A DNA stretch of 64,000 nt from Mansonella perstans (taxonomy: Eukaryota > Nematoda > Chromadorea > Rhabditida > Onchocercidae): the NCBI GenBank assembly GCA_037074765.1, contig JBAMDO010000576.1:372001-436000 (forward strand), written 5' to 3'. A program made the translations under genes and the position numbers. The notes under the pieces are model-generated. The model did not search any database. It was not told the DNA's origin and worked only from the letters and a program-made list of their open reading frames with translations. Positions 1 to 18,439 of the stretch are shown here, in pieces (the first letter of the stretch is position 1; each line of letters opens with the position of its first letter).

Positions 1-470
1 CACACAATACAGACATACACATACACACATACACATATACACACACATACACACAATACACATACACACATACACACACATACACACATATACACAAAAC
101 ACACATACACGTACATACATACACATACACACATATATACGCAATACACACATACACATACACACACATATACACATACACATACACACATACACATACA
201 CAACATACACACAATACACATACACACACATGCATACACACATACAACACACACATACACACATACACGCATTCAAACATACATTACAAACACAACATAC
301 ACAGACATACGCACATACACACATACACACATACACACACATACACACAATGCACACATACACATACACACAATACACACATACACATACATACATACAC
401 ATACACATATACACATACATACATACATAATACATACACACAAGTACACCAATACATAGAAACGATACAA
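1..470. repeat. CA/ACAT-rich microsatellite
   Basis: Almost uninterrupted CACACATACA-type simple repeat from the window edge to about 440, fading into ordinary AT-rich sequence. Open frames inside it (His/Thr-rich on +, Cys/Val/Tyr-rich on -) come only from the repeat and are not genes. The array probably extends left of the window. Confidence 0.95.
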
Positions 471-924
471 TTAAAACGAAGTGTAAGTTCACAGAATACA
501 AGATGTAAACTTCCGAAGGGTCAACTGTTGTAGCCTTTTTTGCGGAGATCATCCATGACAAAAGCACTGGCAGATGCAATTGTAACGTAAGTAAGAAAAC
601 TTATGTTCTGTAATTCACATATAGTACGATTTGGGAAATTTATCGTATACGCAGTTGAAAATATGATAAGGAAAAAAGACACGTACGTTTATTATAGATG
701 TGAAATTTGACGTACAAATAAATATTTATGGATGGTAAGTGAAAGAAATGAAATAAAAATATGAATTATTGTTGAGTAGTTGAAGTATACAATGTATAGG
801 CCCTGTGAAATGGACAATTAGAAAGAAATATTTGTAAAAAAGTATTTATGTGAAAAATAATAATGCGACAATTTCACTGTACTCTCATTATATCAATCTA
901 ATTCATATATTGTCAAATTACCGT
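471..924. other. AT-rich spacer, nothing recognised
   Basis: Unique AT-rich sequence between the microsatellite and the 33-bp minisatellite. I see no exon with a plausible frame and splice sites. Confidence 0.5.
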
Positions 925-1290
925 AACTTTATGATTATTTTGATAACCTTAGGACGTAACTTTGTGATTATTTTGATAACCTTAGGACGTAACTTTGTGA
1001 TTATCTTGATAACCTTAGGACGTAACTTTGTGATTATTTTGGATAACCTTAGGACGTAACTTTGTGATTATTTTGATAACCTTAGGACGTAATTTTGTGA
1101 TTATTTTGATAACCTTAGGACGTAATTTTGTGATTATTTTGATAACCTTAGGACGTAATTTTGTGATTATTTTGATAACCTTAGGACGTAATTTTGTGAT
1201 TATTTTGATAACCTTAGGACGTAATTTTGTGATTATTTTGATAACCTTAGGACGTAACTTTGTGATTATTTTGATAACCTTAGGACATAT
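925..1290. repeat. 33-bp tandem minisatellite, about 11 copies
   Basis: The unit carries GATAACCTTAGGACGTAA and then TTTGTGATTATTTT. It repeats every 33 bases, with C/T variation in the GTAACTTT/GTAATTTT part and one 34-base unit near 1040 with an extra G. Because 33 is a multiple of three and the unit lacks stops in one frame of each strand, it gives long spurious open frames of 11-residue repeats on both strands. I do not regard these as coding. Confidence 0.95.
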
Positions 1291-3110
1291 ATATTTGTTA
1301 ATAAGGACAAGATAGACCAATCTATCATTTCTTTTTATGAATGCAATCTATTGCATATCTTCATTACGACTTGTCAAAGCTCACTCCATGCTCATATGAT
1401 TTTACAAAAATTCAAGCAAATAGTTCGATGAACTTTTCAAAGTCATTGTTTTTTTGCTCATTTAAGTATAGCAATTCAAAAATCACAAAAATAGCTTTCT
1501 TTTCTACCCAAACATTCGATCGATACGTACAATTACAATGCTTGGATACAGGTACACATCTACAGCAAATCGGCTGTTGCAATTTTTCAACTATGTATGA
1601 ATTGCAAAAAAAAAAAAAAAAAAATAAAATAATAATATACATTTTAAATGAAGCCATAAGGCTTCCTTAGTTGAGGATAACAATGAAATCCAAGTATTGT
1701 TCAATTCATCTTTCCATCACAATGATCGACAAAGTACCATTACTTTGTGATATCATCACCATCATCATGAACTTCTCTTCCCGCCATTAACGATCATAAC
1801 AATTGATGGATAATAACACGAATTTTATGATTGATTTACTGATTTTTTGTTTTTTTTATGATATCATTTATTGAATATGCAAATTTTTCTGTAAGCGAAA
1901 TAGGAAAGCATGATTGGATTCAGTAGCTAATTGATTGTTGTATATCGTGCTCTAAGCACTGAAATGTTTCAAAATTTTGAATTTGTTTTGAGAATTCTGA
2001 GGAATTTTCTTTAGGATAATTTGCAATGTACTCTGCAAAATGTGCTATGAAAGTTGAAAAAGTAATTTCAAAAGGCACTGTAAAATATTCGCGAAATATA
2101 AAAAATTTGAGGCCTGTTAGGAAATACAAAACAATTGGTGTTTTTTTTTTTTTTTTTTTTTTTTTTTGGAATTTCTGATCCAGTAAAAGATATTATCTGT
2201 AAGAAAATGATTTATGAAAGCTGAAAAACTTTGCTCAATCTTCCGAAAAACTTAAATAAGCAAGCCTTTTGAACAGATGATTTATAAATTTTTGAGAAAA
2301 GGGATGTTGTTTAAGTTGATCACTGATGCTTGATTAATGATTAATTATTAAATCATGATTGTTGTATCCTGAACTTTGAGTTCAAATTTGCTCTCGATTT
2401 CGAAATTCGAAAAACTTGAGCAAATGCGAGCATCAGTTAATTTTTCGAGAAGAAATTCAGTTGGGCTTTCCAGTTTTAACAGGAAGAGGAGGGCAGCACA
2501 GTGAAACCATCGCACATAACGGATGGAACATATGCGTTAATGCTTTATTAATTGCTTCAAATTCGACAAGTTTTAAAGTTTTTCTTTAAAAATAGCAGAT
2601 TTTAAAAGTAGCAGACTCAGCAAATATGTATTGTAACTTACGGCCAATTAGCAAGTTGTTTCTTTGATCGAATTATTTACCTCACTTTTCTTCCTTTATA
2701 TTACCGGAAGTAACACATTCGAAGATCTATATTGCGATCAGTCGTAATCATTCGTGATACTTTAAATTTCATAAATAACAGACTAATTTTCAGTCTTAGT
2801 TATTAATCAGTTCTTTAGCCCAGTTTTTACTTGCTCAGAAACTTTGGCTTCTTCATTTGTTACAAAAACCATAAATTTGGAAATAAACTTTAATTAAAAC
2901 TTCTAATCTAAGTTAAACTTGTGAGTGTCAGAAAAAATTTCTAATTATTGTGTTCTTTCCTGACGGATTAGAAACTGCCATTCTAACTCAATTAAATACC
3001 TATAACTGGCAATATTTAGCAGTGAAGTAATTGCCATGTGCTCATAACGTCGATCTTACTACAAATTTTTGTCACAAATGAAATTCTTCTTGTTTTAAAT
3101 CTTTGAAGGA
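1291..3110. other. Intergenic, upstream of galectin gene
   Basis: AT-rich with an A tract near 1606 and a T tract near 2142. The 109-codon frame at 1341-1670 runs into poly-lysine from the A tract and shows no splice or domain support. No gene is called. Confidence 0.5.
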
Positions 3111-3118
3111 TTTTTCAG
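3111..3118 (+). promoter_or_regulatory. Probable SL trans-splice acceptor of galectin mRNA
   Basis: TTTTTCAG directly precedes GTTAACA and the ATG. With no upstream exon needed, this is the expected form of a nematode spliced-leader acceptor and supports the chosen start. Confidence 0.6.
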
Positions 3119-3125
3119 GTTAACA

Positions 3126-6100
3126 ATGAAGAATCTGTTTCAAGGTTAGTTGGTTTTTTCTTTCTTCTAGAAGGTCAAAGCCGTCGACGCATTTGGTGCA
3201 GAAAAAAAGTAAGGAAAGAAATAAGCGAGCAGTTCTTTCCTCGCTTCTTTCCTTATTTTCATTTTTCACTTGCTAAAATTTGAGGATTTGAGAAATTAAT
3301 TATGGAAAAGATCAATGCAACAATCGGTGACATTGAATTTCGTAGCAAAATGGAAGTACTGATTGCAAGATTTTTGTACCAACTGCTCCCAAGTGTCATT
3401 TCCCAGAATTGATTCTCCTTGCGATCAAATATAGATCAGAAAGAGATTTTTATTCAATTATGACACATAGAATTAAATTTATTTCACTTATGAACACACA
3501 GAACTAATTATGAATATTAAAACTCTTTTTCTCGCTCCTTTCCATTCCTCGTACCCTCCGGTAAAAGAGCAGTTTGATGCTACACTGTTAATTTAAATAT
3601 CTGTGTGAAAAATAACGGAAACTGACTTATATTTCCGAGTGAACAAGGAAATGATATCCCTTACTGAAATCTTATTGTTACCATTGCTGCAGTATTATTT
3701 ATACAATGTTTCATCTCATTAACAAAGTTACTACTTGGCCAGCGACATTCTTTGACAAAAGTCACTCATCATAAATAACCGTTCTCTTCAAAAAACATTG
3801 ATATTAAATCACTGAGTAGAATTTATATGCCTTTTAGTATTAATATTAACTGGTTCGGCATTACTGGAGATATGCCTCAGTAAAGATGGATTCACAAAAC
3901 ATGATGGAATGCTACCAAAAGAAGTGCAATATAAAAAATTTGTCGGTGAAAAGCAATATGTAAGTGTAATATTATAATTCTAGTCTAAATATAATTTTCT
4001 GCTTGCATATATTTGCCCTCGGATATAACTGATCATTTTAAAATTATGGAAGCAAATTGCAGCATCTAAGAAAATAAGGCCATTAAACTCAATGCTCATT
4101 ATCCTGGCTAAAATGTAGACCAAGTTTAATCTGAGGTAGTCCAAATTACCAGGCTTAAATCTTGTGAATATTAAGGAAATTAAAAGAAAGAAACATTGTA
4201 ACCGATACTTTTTAAAGAAAGAAACATTGCAACCGATACTACAAATTTTTTGTAAAATCTCTATTAATTTTATTTAAAAGGACCGTTTTGTTCCCATGAA
4301 TACATGCCCTAATCTAGAACTGAAATAAGATAGGTAATTGGGTTAATTATCGAAAAGTTAACAAGATCTTTTATGCGCCTTTTATAAGATAATTACCACT
4401 GCAGATGATACCATTTAAAACTCGAATTAGCCAGTCATTCCGAGAAGGACAGACCATTCATGGAATTGGCATGATAAAACCTGATGCCAACAGGTATGAA
4501 ATAATTCATTCAAATTTTAGAAAGCTCTGTTTATTTTCATTTTTAGAAAACTGCAAATAATTCTTTGACATTTCGCATCCATCTTGAGAAGTATCGCCAT
4601 TTACATTTGACAGTACAACGCAATCAGTGTATTTTTTACTTTAGTTCTACGCACTTCCTGAACATTACGAATCTATATGTATATGAAAAACAATTAAACT
4701 TGCAGTTTAATGTTCTCGATTTTTCTATTGTCTCAGTCTATTTTGGAGCGCCAATATGCGTTTATTGAAAATTTTTCAGCTCTATTAACCAAAAAAGAGA
4801 TATAAATCTATAAAATGAAGCATTTTAGGATTGATATTAATTTTCACAAAGGCGCAGGTAGCAATGTTGATCTACCATTACATCTCAGTATCCGATTTGA
4901 TGAAGGTAATTTTAGATTTTCTCTTATAATATTTTGTATTATTCTGTGCAATTTATTTCTAAACAATTGTTTGCAGGAAAAATGGTCTACAATTCATATG
5001 TGGACGGCATTTGGGGCAGTAGCGAACAGCGGCTAAAAAATCTTTTCAAGCCAAATACAGAAATGGATATTCGAATCCGTATTATCAACAATAAGTATCA
5101 GGTATGGTACCTGAAACATGCTCAATTCAAAAAGTTTAAATAAGACTTTTTATATAAATGTCGAATTGTTCCATCATCTTCAAAATTTCTTATTCGTGCA
5201 ACATGTTCTGCCTTGGAACCGAACATGGTTCTGAACGACAGGGTATGCTTTGCGCAAAAATTTTTCGGCATTGCAGTAATCTTTGCTAATCTTTGCTATT
5301 ACTAATGAAGTTAGTAAATTTGTCACAAGTATTAGCATCATATGAGTATGATAATTTTTATCATTTGTTTTTATGTCGAATTTAATTTATGTCAAACATA
5401 CAGATATTTGCAAATCGTATGGAAGCTGGTATGTTCGAACAATCGACACCACTAGATGGAGTAAGTAAAAGTTCTTTCTTTCGACAATATTTGCTCCTAG
5501 ATAATTAAGTTCACATGTAAACTTATAATTATACTGATAGGGTGAAAAAATTGAGGAATACAATGAGCTACTTCTTTCTTTCAGTGATAAACAGAACAGT
5601 GTTTTCAAAATGAATATTATTATTTCAGGTGGATCATGTATCAATCACTGGTGATTTAGACAATCTCCGATTGTTTCATTATGGTGGGCGAGTTTTCCCA
5701 ATACCATATACAGCGATAGCTGAGGTTGTACCAGGAAAACGACTCGACATTTCTTTGCTGCCAACTGGTAAAAATTTATCAATGCTGAACTCTTTAATTT
5801 TTTCGACTATTACATCAAGAAGTTGCGTCCAATGTAAGAGAACAAAAGAACAGCAGTAAAAACGGAAATTTTGCTTCTAAAGTAATTCATCAGATCCCTT
5901 GAGAGTTGTTTAAGAAATAATGAAGAATTAAACATTTGATTCTTCAAAATAATGGTAGCATTGATGAACATTTAAGGGACATTCAACTGCGCTATTTGAA
6001 ATGTTATGGGAAGTGAAAGGGAAATATATTATGAATTTAGGCAAACGATTTGATATCAATTTATATAGCAGTATTCGACAGCCTGCACTGCAAATATCCG

Positions 6101-6655
6101 TACGATTCAATGAAGGTGCTGTGGTACGTAATGCAATGGAAAATAATAATTGGGGACGGGAAGAACGAGAGGGAGCGATGCCGATCACCAAAGGAGAAAT
6201 GTTGACTTTTTAATATTTTTTCTTAAGATTTCGATTTTTTAGCATCGTTGCTTTAGGATTTCTGATGTCTTTTGGTTATTAAATGTAGTAAATCCCAGGT
6301 TATACAATGACTGCCAAATTCAATCGTCTTTTGTCGGTACATATTAGTTATAAATCTCATTTATAAGGAGAAAAAGTTATTACGCTTCTGTAAGTTCATG
6401 GAATAATTTTTCAGATAACTTGAAAAGAATTTATAAGATTAGCTTAGCCAAGAAATTGGTGAATTGATGAACTAAAAAATTTTTAATCATTTCAGTGCCG
6501 ATATAACGATTATCAATGAGAAATACAGCTTCCAGATTTTCTTCAACGGTGTCCGCTTTGCAACATTTGCGCATCGTAGCTCACCAGATGATATTAGAAC
6601 TTTGGAAATTGATGGTGAATGTGAAGTATTTTCTGTCACAGTTAATGATGTATAG
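3126..6655 (+). CDS. Tandem-repeat galectin with N-terminal signal sequence
   Basis: Nine exons: 3126-3144, 3838-3959, 4405-4493, 4829-4905, 4977-5101, 5404-5460, 5629-5767, 6041-6200, 6496-6655. They sum to 316 codons (315 aa) with matching phases. Two galectin carbohydrate-recognition domains span about residues 46-178 and 187-315. Domain 1 keeps HLSIRF, VYN and WG-SSEQR; domain 2 keeps QISVRF, VRN and WGREER. Against the canonical HxNPR motif, Asn-Pro is lost in both, and the His is Gln in domain 2, so binding to lactosamine-type sugars may be weak or altered. A strong acceptor (TTTTTCAG, 3111-3118) lies 7 bases before the ATG and fits SL trans-splicing. The first 20 residues (MKNLFQVLILTGSALLEICL) look like a signal peptide, whereas most galectins leave the cell without one. 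Family: certain. Exon 1: good but unproven. A 31-bp duplication sits in intron 2. Confidence 0.9.
4183..4240. repeat. 31-bp direct duplication in galectin intron
   Basis: Two near-identical copies starting with AAAGAAAGAAACATTG and ending in AACCGATACT, offset by 31 bases. The only clear internal difference is T versus C after CATTG. It lies in intron 2 of the galectin gene. Confidence 0.85.
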
Positions 6656-7480
6656 AGCTTTTTCTTTATCTATCAATACATCCATACTCTCTCTAAAGAA
6701 ACTTGCGACTTTTGACTTTGAGCTCTTATAGCTCTTATCGTTTATTTGAAGCAGCATTTTCAATGTACCGACCGCTTTTCCTTTTTTTACATTTGTTCAC
6801 TTTATATTTTATCATTTTTATTCATTCTTTCGGATTTTTCGTTAAATTTTCCGGAAAAATTTCATAAATTCTTCAAGATCGAAAACATATCCATAATGTT
6901 TTAATTTATCTCAATTGATAGTAGAAGAATAGTAAGGTAGAATCATTCAATATGTTCAGTTTTGGTTTGAAATGAAAAATTCTGCGTTGAGAACATTAAT
7001 TTCCTTATAACTCAAACTCATACAAATCTAATATATTTCAGTGTTAAACTGTTTTTCTTCATGCAAAAAAACGCAAAATTTAATCTCCAACAAATAAAGA
7101 AATAGGTATATGCAATACAATCATATATCAAAATATAAGTATTAAATGAAATGATAATGATATGATTTCAATTAACATTTGGCATTATATAGTCATAGTT
7201 ACATTTACATGAGAAAATGATATCATTTTGAAAAGATAAAGGTAAAAGTTAAGGAACTGCCAACTTCGATACCTGAAATGTAAAACAAGTTCAACTCCAA
7301 AAGGCTAATTATTACATTATGAAAATTACTTTAGAGTTTTCCCATCAAAAAAAAGAAATTATATCCATAAAAGAAAAGAACAATAACTGTAAAAGTTTTA
7401 CAGATAATAATTTCGGAAAAGAAGTCTCCTAGGCTTCCTAGCCTTTCCGAGGCTTCTTATCTATCCCAAGCTTCCTTATT
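6656..7480. other. Galectin 3' flank
   Basis: AT-rich 3' flanking sequence. An AATAAA lies near 7093, which would imply a long 3' UTR; no nearer canonical signal was noted. Nothing coding seen. Confidence 0.45.
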
Positions 7481-7571
7481 CTGCGATCCTATTCCCATTC
7501 GATTGGAACAACTCTGCGATCCTATTCCCATTCGATTGGAACAACTCTGCGATCCTATTCCCATTCGATTG
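7481..7571. repeat. 33-bp tandem repeat, 2.75 copies
   Basis: Unit begins CTGCGATCCTATTCCCATTC and continues GATTGGAACAACT; copies start at 7481, 7514 and 7547 and are identical. It lies between the tail-to-tail galectin and acetylcholinesterase genes and is more GC-rich than its surroundings. Confidence 0.95.
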
Positions 7572-7997
7572 TATGAACATGCAAAAAATTACTGGCAGTA
7601 AAAGCCCCACTTCTGCGTAAAGGCCAATAAAACGCTCATTAACAAACACAAGATTTTGAGTGGAAATTTTGAATTCAATACAGATCTTGAAAATAAAAAA
7701 AATAAAGAATGAAAAAATCCATAGTGAAGAATTTTCAGAGCATTTCAAAGTTCAAATAAATTTGTTCATATTATTGCTTCGGAAATATAAAGTGAATTGT
7801 TGAACATATGCTTAAAAGATTTTGACAATCGAATACAAAACTAATCCAATAAAATAAAATCGCACTGTATTTTGAAGCAATGGAACTTTGACAAAAATAG
7901 AAAAAAACATTGCCACAATTGATGAAATAGTATATAATGTAGAAAAGAAACCAATAAACGGGACAAAATGCAGTACAATATTACAAATTAGAAATTA
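7572..7997. other. 3' flank of acetylcholinesterase gene
   Basis: Sequence downstream of the minus-strand stop codon, probably 3' UTR in part. No other feature seen. Confidence 0.4.
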
Positions 7998-13071
<5,074 letters not shown>

Positions 13072-14691
13072 TGTATGTGTCACTTTTTTTCAGTCCACCA
13101 TATTTTATTCTGAAGTCTGCTATAAATATACGTTATGTTATTTTTCTGCACGGCTATCATAGATATGAATATATGGTAAACGAATAGCAATTACATAACT
13201 TTGTACAATCAACAGAAGTCATAAAATAAAACTTAGAAATCAGCCATTACTTTCCCAAATAAAATATGTAACCATGTGAGATATATCTAAATAATTCATC
13301 AATCAAAAATCCATTTACACCGTTCATTCCAATTTCCATTTCCTTTCTTTCCCTTTCTCTTTCTCTTTTCCAAAAAAGTGGATATGATATAGCACTGTGA
13401 ATTCAAATCATTCAAACATTGACACTTGGAGATTGATTATTCGTTAGGGCATTAATTATAAGTAAATTTTTAGCTGTTGCATCATCTCTTTTAAAAATGC
13501 CCTTAAAGTGGACTGAACGGAGGAATTTTTTATAATTATTGGCCAATTAGATTTTCATCGTTCATTTTTGATCAGTACTTTTCTATAAGAATGAATAATG
13601 ATTATATTAAGAGATTCAAATTTCTACCTGAATTTTTTAAGTGATATCACTTGTTAAAAGTATTTTAATTGTTTAAAAAGAAAGAGGCGATTTTGTCAAA
13701 ATAAGATTATCGTGAGTTAAACTGAACAGATGCAAAGGAACAGATCAAATCAGTTGATTGCAATAACTTATCGATAAGCAATTGGTAGCATTAAAAAAAT
13801 ACTATGAAGCATTTTCAGAAAATAAAAAAGTATCAAAATGAAATTAGTATTTTGGTTTAGATTTAAATAAAACAAAGCAAAATTTGAGCGAAAAGTCGGA
13901 AGCCAATCGAATTCACAGTCATTTACCAAAAAATTAATTAGAATTTGCATATATTTTCATACCCTATAAGTGAACCCTGGGAATGAAAAACCGAAATTTA
14001 TTAAAACCACATTATTTTACGGTAACAGGAAAAGTACAAGAATTATCTCAAATTTTACAGTTTTTTCTGTTAGAATGATCCAAAGGATTTTATCAATTAT
14101 CAGGAATAGCCAGTATTTTCAAGAAATGGTAACAATTATTCTATCATGCGATGAATGATGAAAATGGATGATATAGAAGGCATTATACATAATGATTGCA
14201 CAAGATAATTGCGCCATTATTTGATTGCTTTCAGAGCATTAGTGCTTATAATAATTCACTCACTATTCATTAAAAAACGCTGAAAACTCTTAATTTGTCT
14301 GATTCGCCAAACAATTTAATAACAATTTCAGTCTAAGTCATGTTTAATTAATTCTATTTCACTGCTTATTTTAATTTAAATCAAATTACATCGAAGCAAT
14401 TGAAGCTCTTAACAATGAACAAAAAAATTTTAACTCAAATTTCGTTTTTGATGAAAATTAAACAGACAATAAATTGAACAGTTTCTTGCAACAATAGAAT
14501 ATTGCATTCATCAGGCTAAAAAGAATCGTCGAAAGATGACTGTAAGCATAAAGGAAGAGAAAAGGAACAAATGAAATTTAATTTTGAATATGAGTGAAAT
14601 AATGTAAATAAATAAAAATTTTGGTGGAGAAAAGTTGACAAATTAATTGGGAAAAAATGTTAATAAATAATTATTAAACAGTTACAATAAG
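13072..14691. other. 5' flank of AChE and intergenic
   Basis: AT-rich sequence that should hold the AChE promoter. Short splice-flanked reading segments near 14500-14540 could be an early exon of the adjoining unrecognised plus-strand gene, but I cannot support a model. Confidence 0.35.
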
Positions 14692-15853
14692 GCTGATCCT
14701 TCGCGAAAGTTACCAAGAGCTAAAAGAAAATGCTTTTGACTGGTAGCCAAATGAGTTGTAAGTAGAGGATGAATACGTTCATCAATGTTTAGTTACTTAT
14801 CTATATTATTTTAAATAATACTTTGCTGAGAACTTGAAATTAAAGAATTTCTAGAACGAAGGGCGGAGAAGAAATTTGTAGATTTAAGTGGCAGCGAGGT
14901 AAAAATTTCAGAAGTTTTACCAAGGGCAAATTTCAACAACAGTGTGCAAAGTTACGAAGAGATCTGGCAAAGGTAATTTTCCTCCTGGAGTAAACAAGTC
15001 TCGAGGAGGATAGACTATACTTCTTTCGCCATAGTGTAATGAACTGGAGAGGGAAAGAATGAGAGGAAAAGTAATTAATTCAAGAGTAAGGAATAATAGA
15101 ATACTGTAAGAAGTTATGATAATAAATGATTAATTCACTAACTTAATCTACTTAAGCCAATATTTGCTCTTTTCAGATTACTCTTCTTTTAAAGCTTTCT
15201 TCTAATAAACAATAACAGCTCAACATATTTCAAGAGAAAGCAACACGTTTATGTAAATAAAGCTGAATATTAGTTTAAGCGAAGGATTATTAAAATAAGC
15301 TAATCATTAATGTCAATCATAGCATTAAGAAGTGGGACAGTACTAAAAGTAGAAGGAGGAAGAAAATCTCACATATTGAAATCGCCGGGTTAAAAAGGAT
15401 TTTCTACAAAAATTTCAGGAAGTGAGATGAATAATCTGTTGATACTGGCTATCTTCACAGATATTCATATCCCAAGGAAATGTAATTAACAATTGAAGCA
15501 TAATTTATCCATGTAGACTCATTTAAGGCTTGCGAATAGCAATAAATTTGTTTTATTAAAGTTTGTTAATATAAATAAAACAGAATTAAAAACATTCATG
15601 AAAGTTTGTCTACAAATAAGCAAGAGGAATTTTTTGGATTTGGTATCCGGCATAGAAATTTGGACAAAAAAAGTGATAGAATTTTACCAGGAAAGAATTG
15701 GAGATTGAAAAACAAGAACCAATGTTATCACCTTATCATATCACTCGTATTAAGACAAGAAGTGGAAAATTCCGGACAAAAATTGCAAAATTTTCAAACA
15801 TTGCTACAATAAAGCATACATATTTGTGCAGCTGCCAAAACCTGTTTGGAAAG
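14692..15853 (+). CDS. Unrecognised gene, 5' exon block (partial model)
   Basis: Exons 14831-14972 (or from 14855), 15323-15421 and 15691-15853 join in one frame with matching phases (2, 2, 0) and GT-AG borders. The joined peptide is charged and lacks low-complexity character, unlike random frames here: it includes FVDLSGSEVKISEVLPRANF, SYEEIW, WDSTKSRRRKKISHIEIAGL, KELEIEKQEPMLSPYHITR and TRSGKFRTKIAKFSN. A further candidate exon at 14692-14742 reads LILRESYQELKENAFDW, but its junction to the next exon needs a poor acceptor. The Arg/Lys clusters suggest a nuclear, DNA-associated protein (inference). It may form one gene with the blocks at 17609-18131 and 18440-19029. I do not recognise the family. 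A decaying gene is an alternative. Confidence 0.5.
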
Positions 15854-17608
15854 GTTAGATTTGATGTTAAGAAACAGAATGAAAATTCGTTTTCATTTCA
15901 ATTTTTGATAAATATTACCATATATGAAGAGAAGAAGAGGTATAAAGGAAGAGTTGACAAATTTCAATCAATGTCCGATTTTCATCACATCAAAATTCCA
16001 TTTAAATTAATTTCATTTACTTTCACTAATTATATCATTTAATATTCATCTCTTCATTTGGTTTTTATATTTAAAAAATATATATTTGAAAAAAAAAAAC
16101 TAAGTTAGTTTTAGAGAAAAAAGAAATCATTAGTCCAAGATTCTGGAAATCTGGCAAAAAACAAATTTCTTGAATTACACGCTCATAATAATAAACATTG
16201 AAAGATGTGCTATTGACAATGATTAATTATTTATCTGAGCTGCTGCTGCTAGCTTATTGTTATTTATTATTGCTAACAGTAAATGAAACAGAAATGAAGT
16301 GAATTAATTACCATATAATTGACATATAAATTTGACAATAATCAAATAATGTGTAAGGAATATAAATAAATGCAAGAAATGTACACGTATGGTATATGCA
16401 TGTGTGTATGTGGATGTATATATAGGTGGGATAAGATGAAGATGGAATTGATCCACTAGTTCACACGACAAAGTTTATTGGAAAGATAAGAAATTAGGCC
16501 AAAAATTTTAGACCCACGGGACTATTAAAAAAGAAGCTTACAATTTAAAATTGTGGCTAACATCAATCCTTGTAATCATCGTCATAGGAATATCTATCTC
16601 ACTAATTTTTTACAACATTCCTCCACTCATAAATTATCTCTTCAGTTATTGTGATTTGAAATTTATCGCCTTATTTTCATATTTTCTTTGGAAAAAATCA
16701 AAGTTTAAAGATAGATATGATCTAATATAGCTAATATTGATTGATTTCTTTGTAGAAATAGTGTAAGCAAATAATATGTAGAAATTTTTAAGTAAAATTA
16801 AAAAATTAAAAAGTTACTGAAATTGATCTTTAAAGTTACTGAAACCCAATAATATCAATGTATAGCTGAATACGGTTGAGCAAATTATGAAATTTAGAAA
16901 ATCATAAAATATCAATTAGACAAGCTAAGAAGAGGTTCATTATTATCCGCCAATATACATGTGAATAGCAATCTTGTCAAATAGACCGTATAGCTTGTGC
17001 GTCAGAATAACTAAGCTTATTTGCCTCAGAGACCAGGCTTATTTCCAGTAAATAAACTCAGTAAGATTTCAAAAATTTTGCATACTAAAAATGCTCATTG
17101 AGGTACAAATTTTTTCATCCTTTTTCCCCCAAAACTTTCATTTTCATCCTAATGCTAGCAATAAATCAAAATTCAAAATATCTTAAACAATAAAATTGAA
17201 AAATAAAAAAGAATTTACTCCTTATTTATGCATTGTGGTCAAACATAACAACAGCCTATTGAAACTTAATTATATCTTGCCTTTCATTCACTTCTTTTTA
17301 TGATTCAATTTCTAAAGAAGTAAAGAGCAATGAATTGAAATAGTAAAACGACTAAAATCACAAACAACAACGTTGTTATGATTAGCGAGAAGTAGTTGAG
17401 CATATAACCAAAATGAATTATCGATTAGGAAAACAACCAAAATATGATATTAGGTGATGCTTTTCTGTGTATAGTAATTATCAGATGTTGTAGTGAAAAT
17501 CTATAAAATGTTTATCTTTTCTGATTAAATCATTATCAACTTTGCTGCATTTTCATCAATATCATTGTTACTGTCGGAATTATCATGAATTATCATCATT
17601 TAGTTTAG
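15854..17608. other. Intron or spacer within unrecognised gene
   Basis: Mostly AT-rich and non-coding. One acceptor-flanked frame at about 16112 (RKKKSLVQDSGNLAKNKF) has no matching donor before its stop and is left unassigned. Confidence 0.3.
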
Positions 17609-18131
17609 TGCATTCATCGTTCGAAGATGCTTACCGTACGTCGAACAGCTTGAAAGGGCAGGTAACTAATTGATTTACTATGAAAATTGCCCGAGATTGC
17701 ATGAAAGAATAGAAATGAATAAATGTATTTCTATTGTTGTTTTTACATTTAATAATTAAATCCTGCTATCTATTTTATCATTTAAGTTAAGCTTTTACTC
17801 CGACAACACCAATAATATTTCCTTCAACGTACTCATTTAAATAAGATCAACAAGATTATTTTTACCTAAATAGTATGATAAATATTTGTGTTCCTGTGAT
17901 TTTCCCCACTTCTCAATTTATTCAACTCTTTAATAAACTTTCTAACAGGAACTTCAAAAAAATCAATGGACTAAGACTAAGCAAAGCCAAAAAAAGGGAG
18001 GACTTACAGCATATCAAAGGATGAATATGAAATTGACAGAAAAGCAAGTAGAGAGATTCGTTCAGGCATTGGCAGCTGTTAAAATGAAGGCATGCGCAAT
18101 TTTTCCTAACAGCTTCTCCTGCACATTGTAA
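17609..18131 (+). CDS. Unrecognised gene, middle exon block (Myb/SANT-like helix?)
   Basis: Exon 17609-17661 (HSSFEDAYRTSNSLKGQ, then GTAACT) and an exon starting at 17949 after TTTCTAACAG join in phase 0. The second reads ELQKNQWTKTKQSQKKGGL and LTEKQVERFVQALAAVK and is open to a stop at 18129-18131, though it may splice earlier (GTAGAG near 18049). The stretch LTEKQVERFVQALAAV has the spacing of the first helix of a SANT/Myb repeat, but this resemblance is weak. It could be an interior part of a gene spanning 14.7-19.0 kb. The link to the exon blocks on either side is not resolved. Confidence 0.42.
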
Positions 18132-18439
18132 AATGATGCCTAACCCTATCATTTACATATTTCTAATTATGTCTTCAATCATCATAATCATTGTTCTTGC
18201 CAAAACATCTCTTCAAATCTGTCAACGATTTAAATTTCAGAATTTATTGCACTACATAATCATATTTATTGAACATTTCTGCATGATTATTTATAGATGC
18301 TGCAAATCGCATCTGATAATAATAGTATTTATAAACATTGGATATAAACTTTGATTTCTTAGGAATTCATCTTCAGTTTTGTAATCTAATTAAACATTTA
18401 ATATATAAGAGTATTTATATATTGAAATGCTCTACTGAT

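Noticed and set aside
230..470. Open frames of His/Thr or Cys/Val/Tyr repeats
   Set aside because: They are translations of the CACACATACA microsatellite.
925..1290. CRISPR-like array
   Set aside because: Direct tandem repeat with no unique spacers, in a eukaryotic context.
850..1320. Frames with repeated 11-residue units on both strands
   Set aside because: Produced by the 33-bp minisatellite; no splice sites, start context or unique coding flanks.
3838..3959. Reading galectin exon 2 in the frame starting at an internal ATG (MDSQNMMECY...)
   Set aside because: That frame does not join in phase to the conserved galectin exon; the chosen frame does and links to exon 1.
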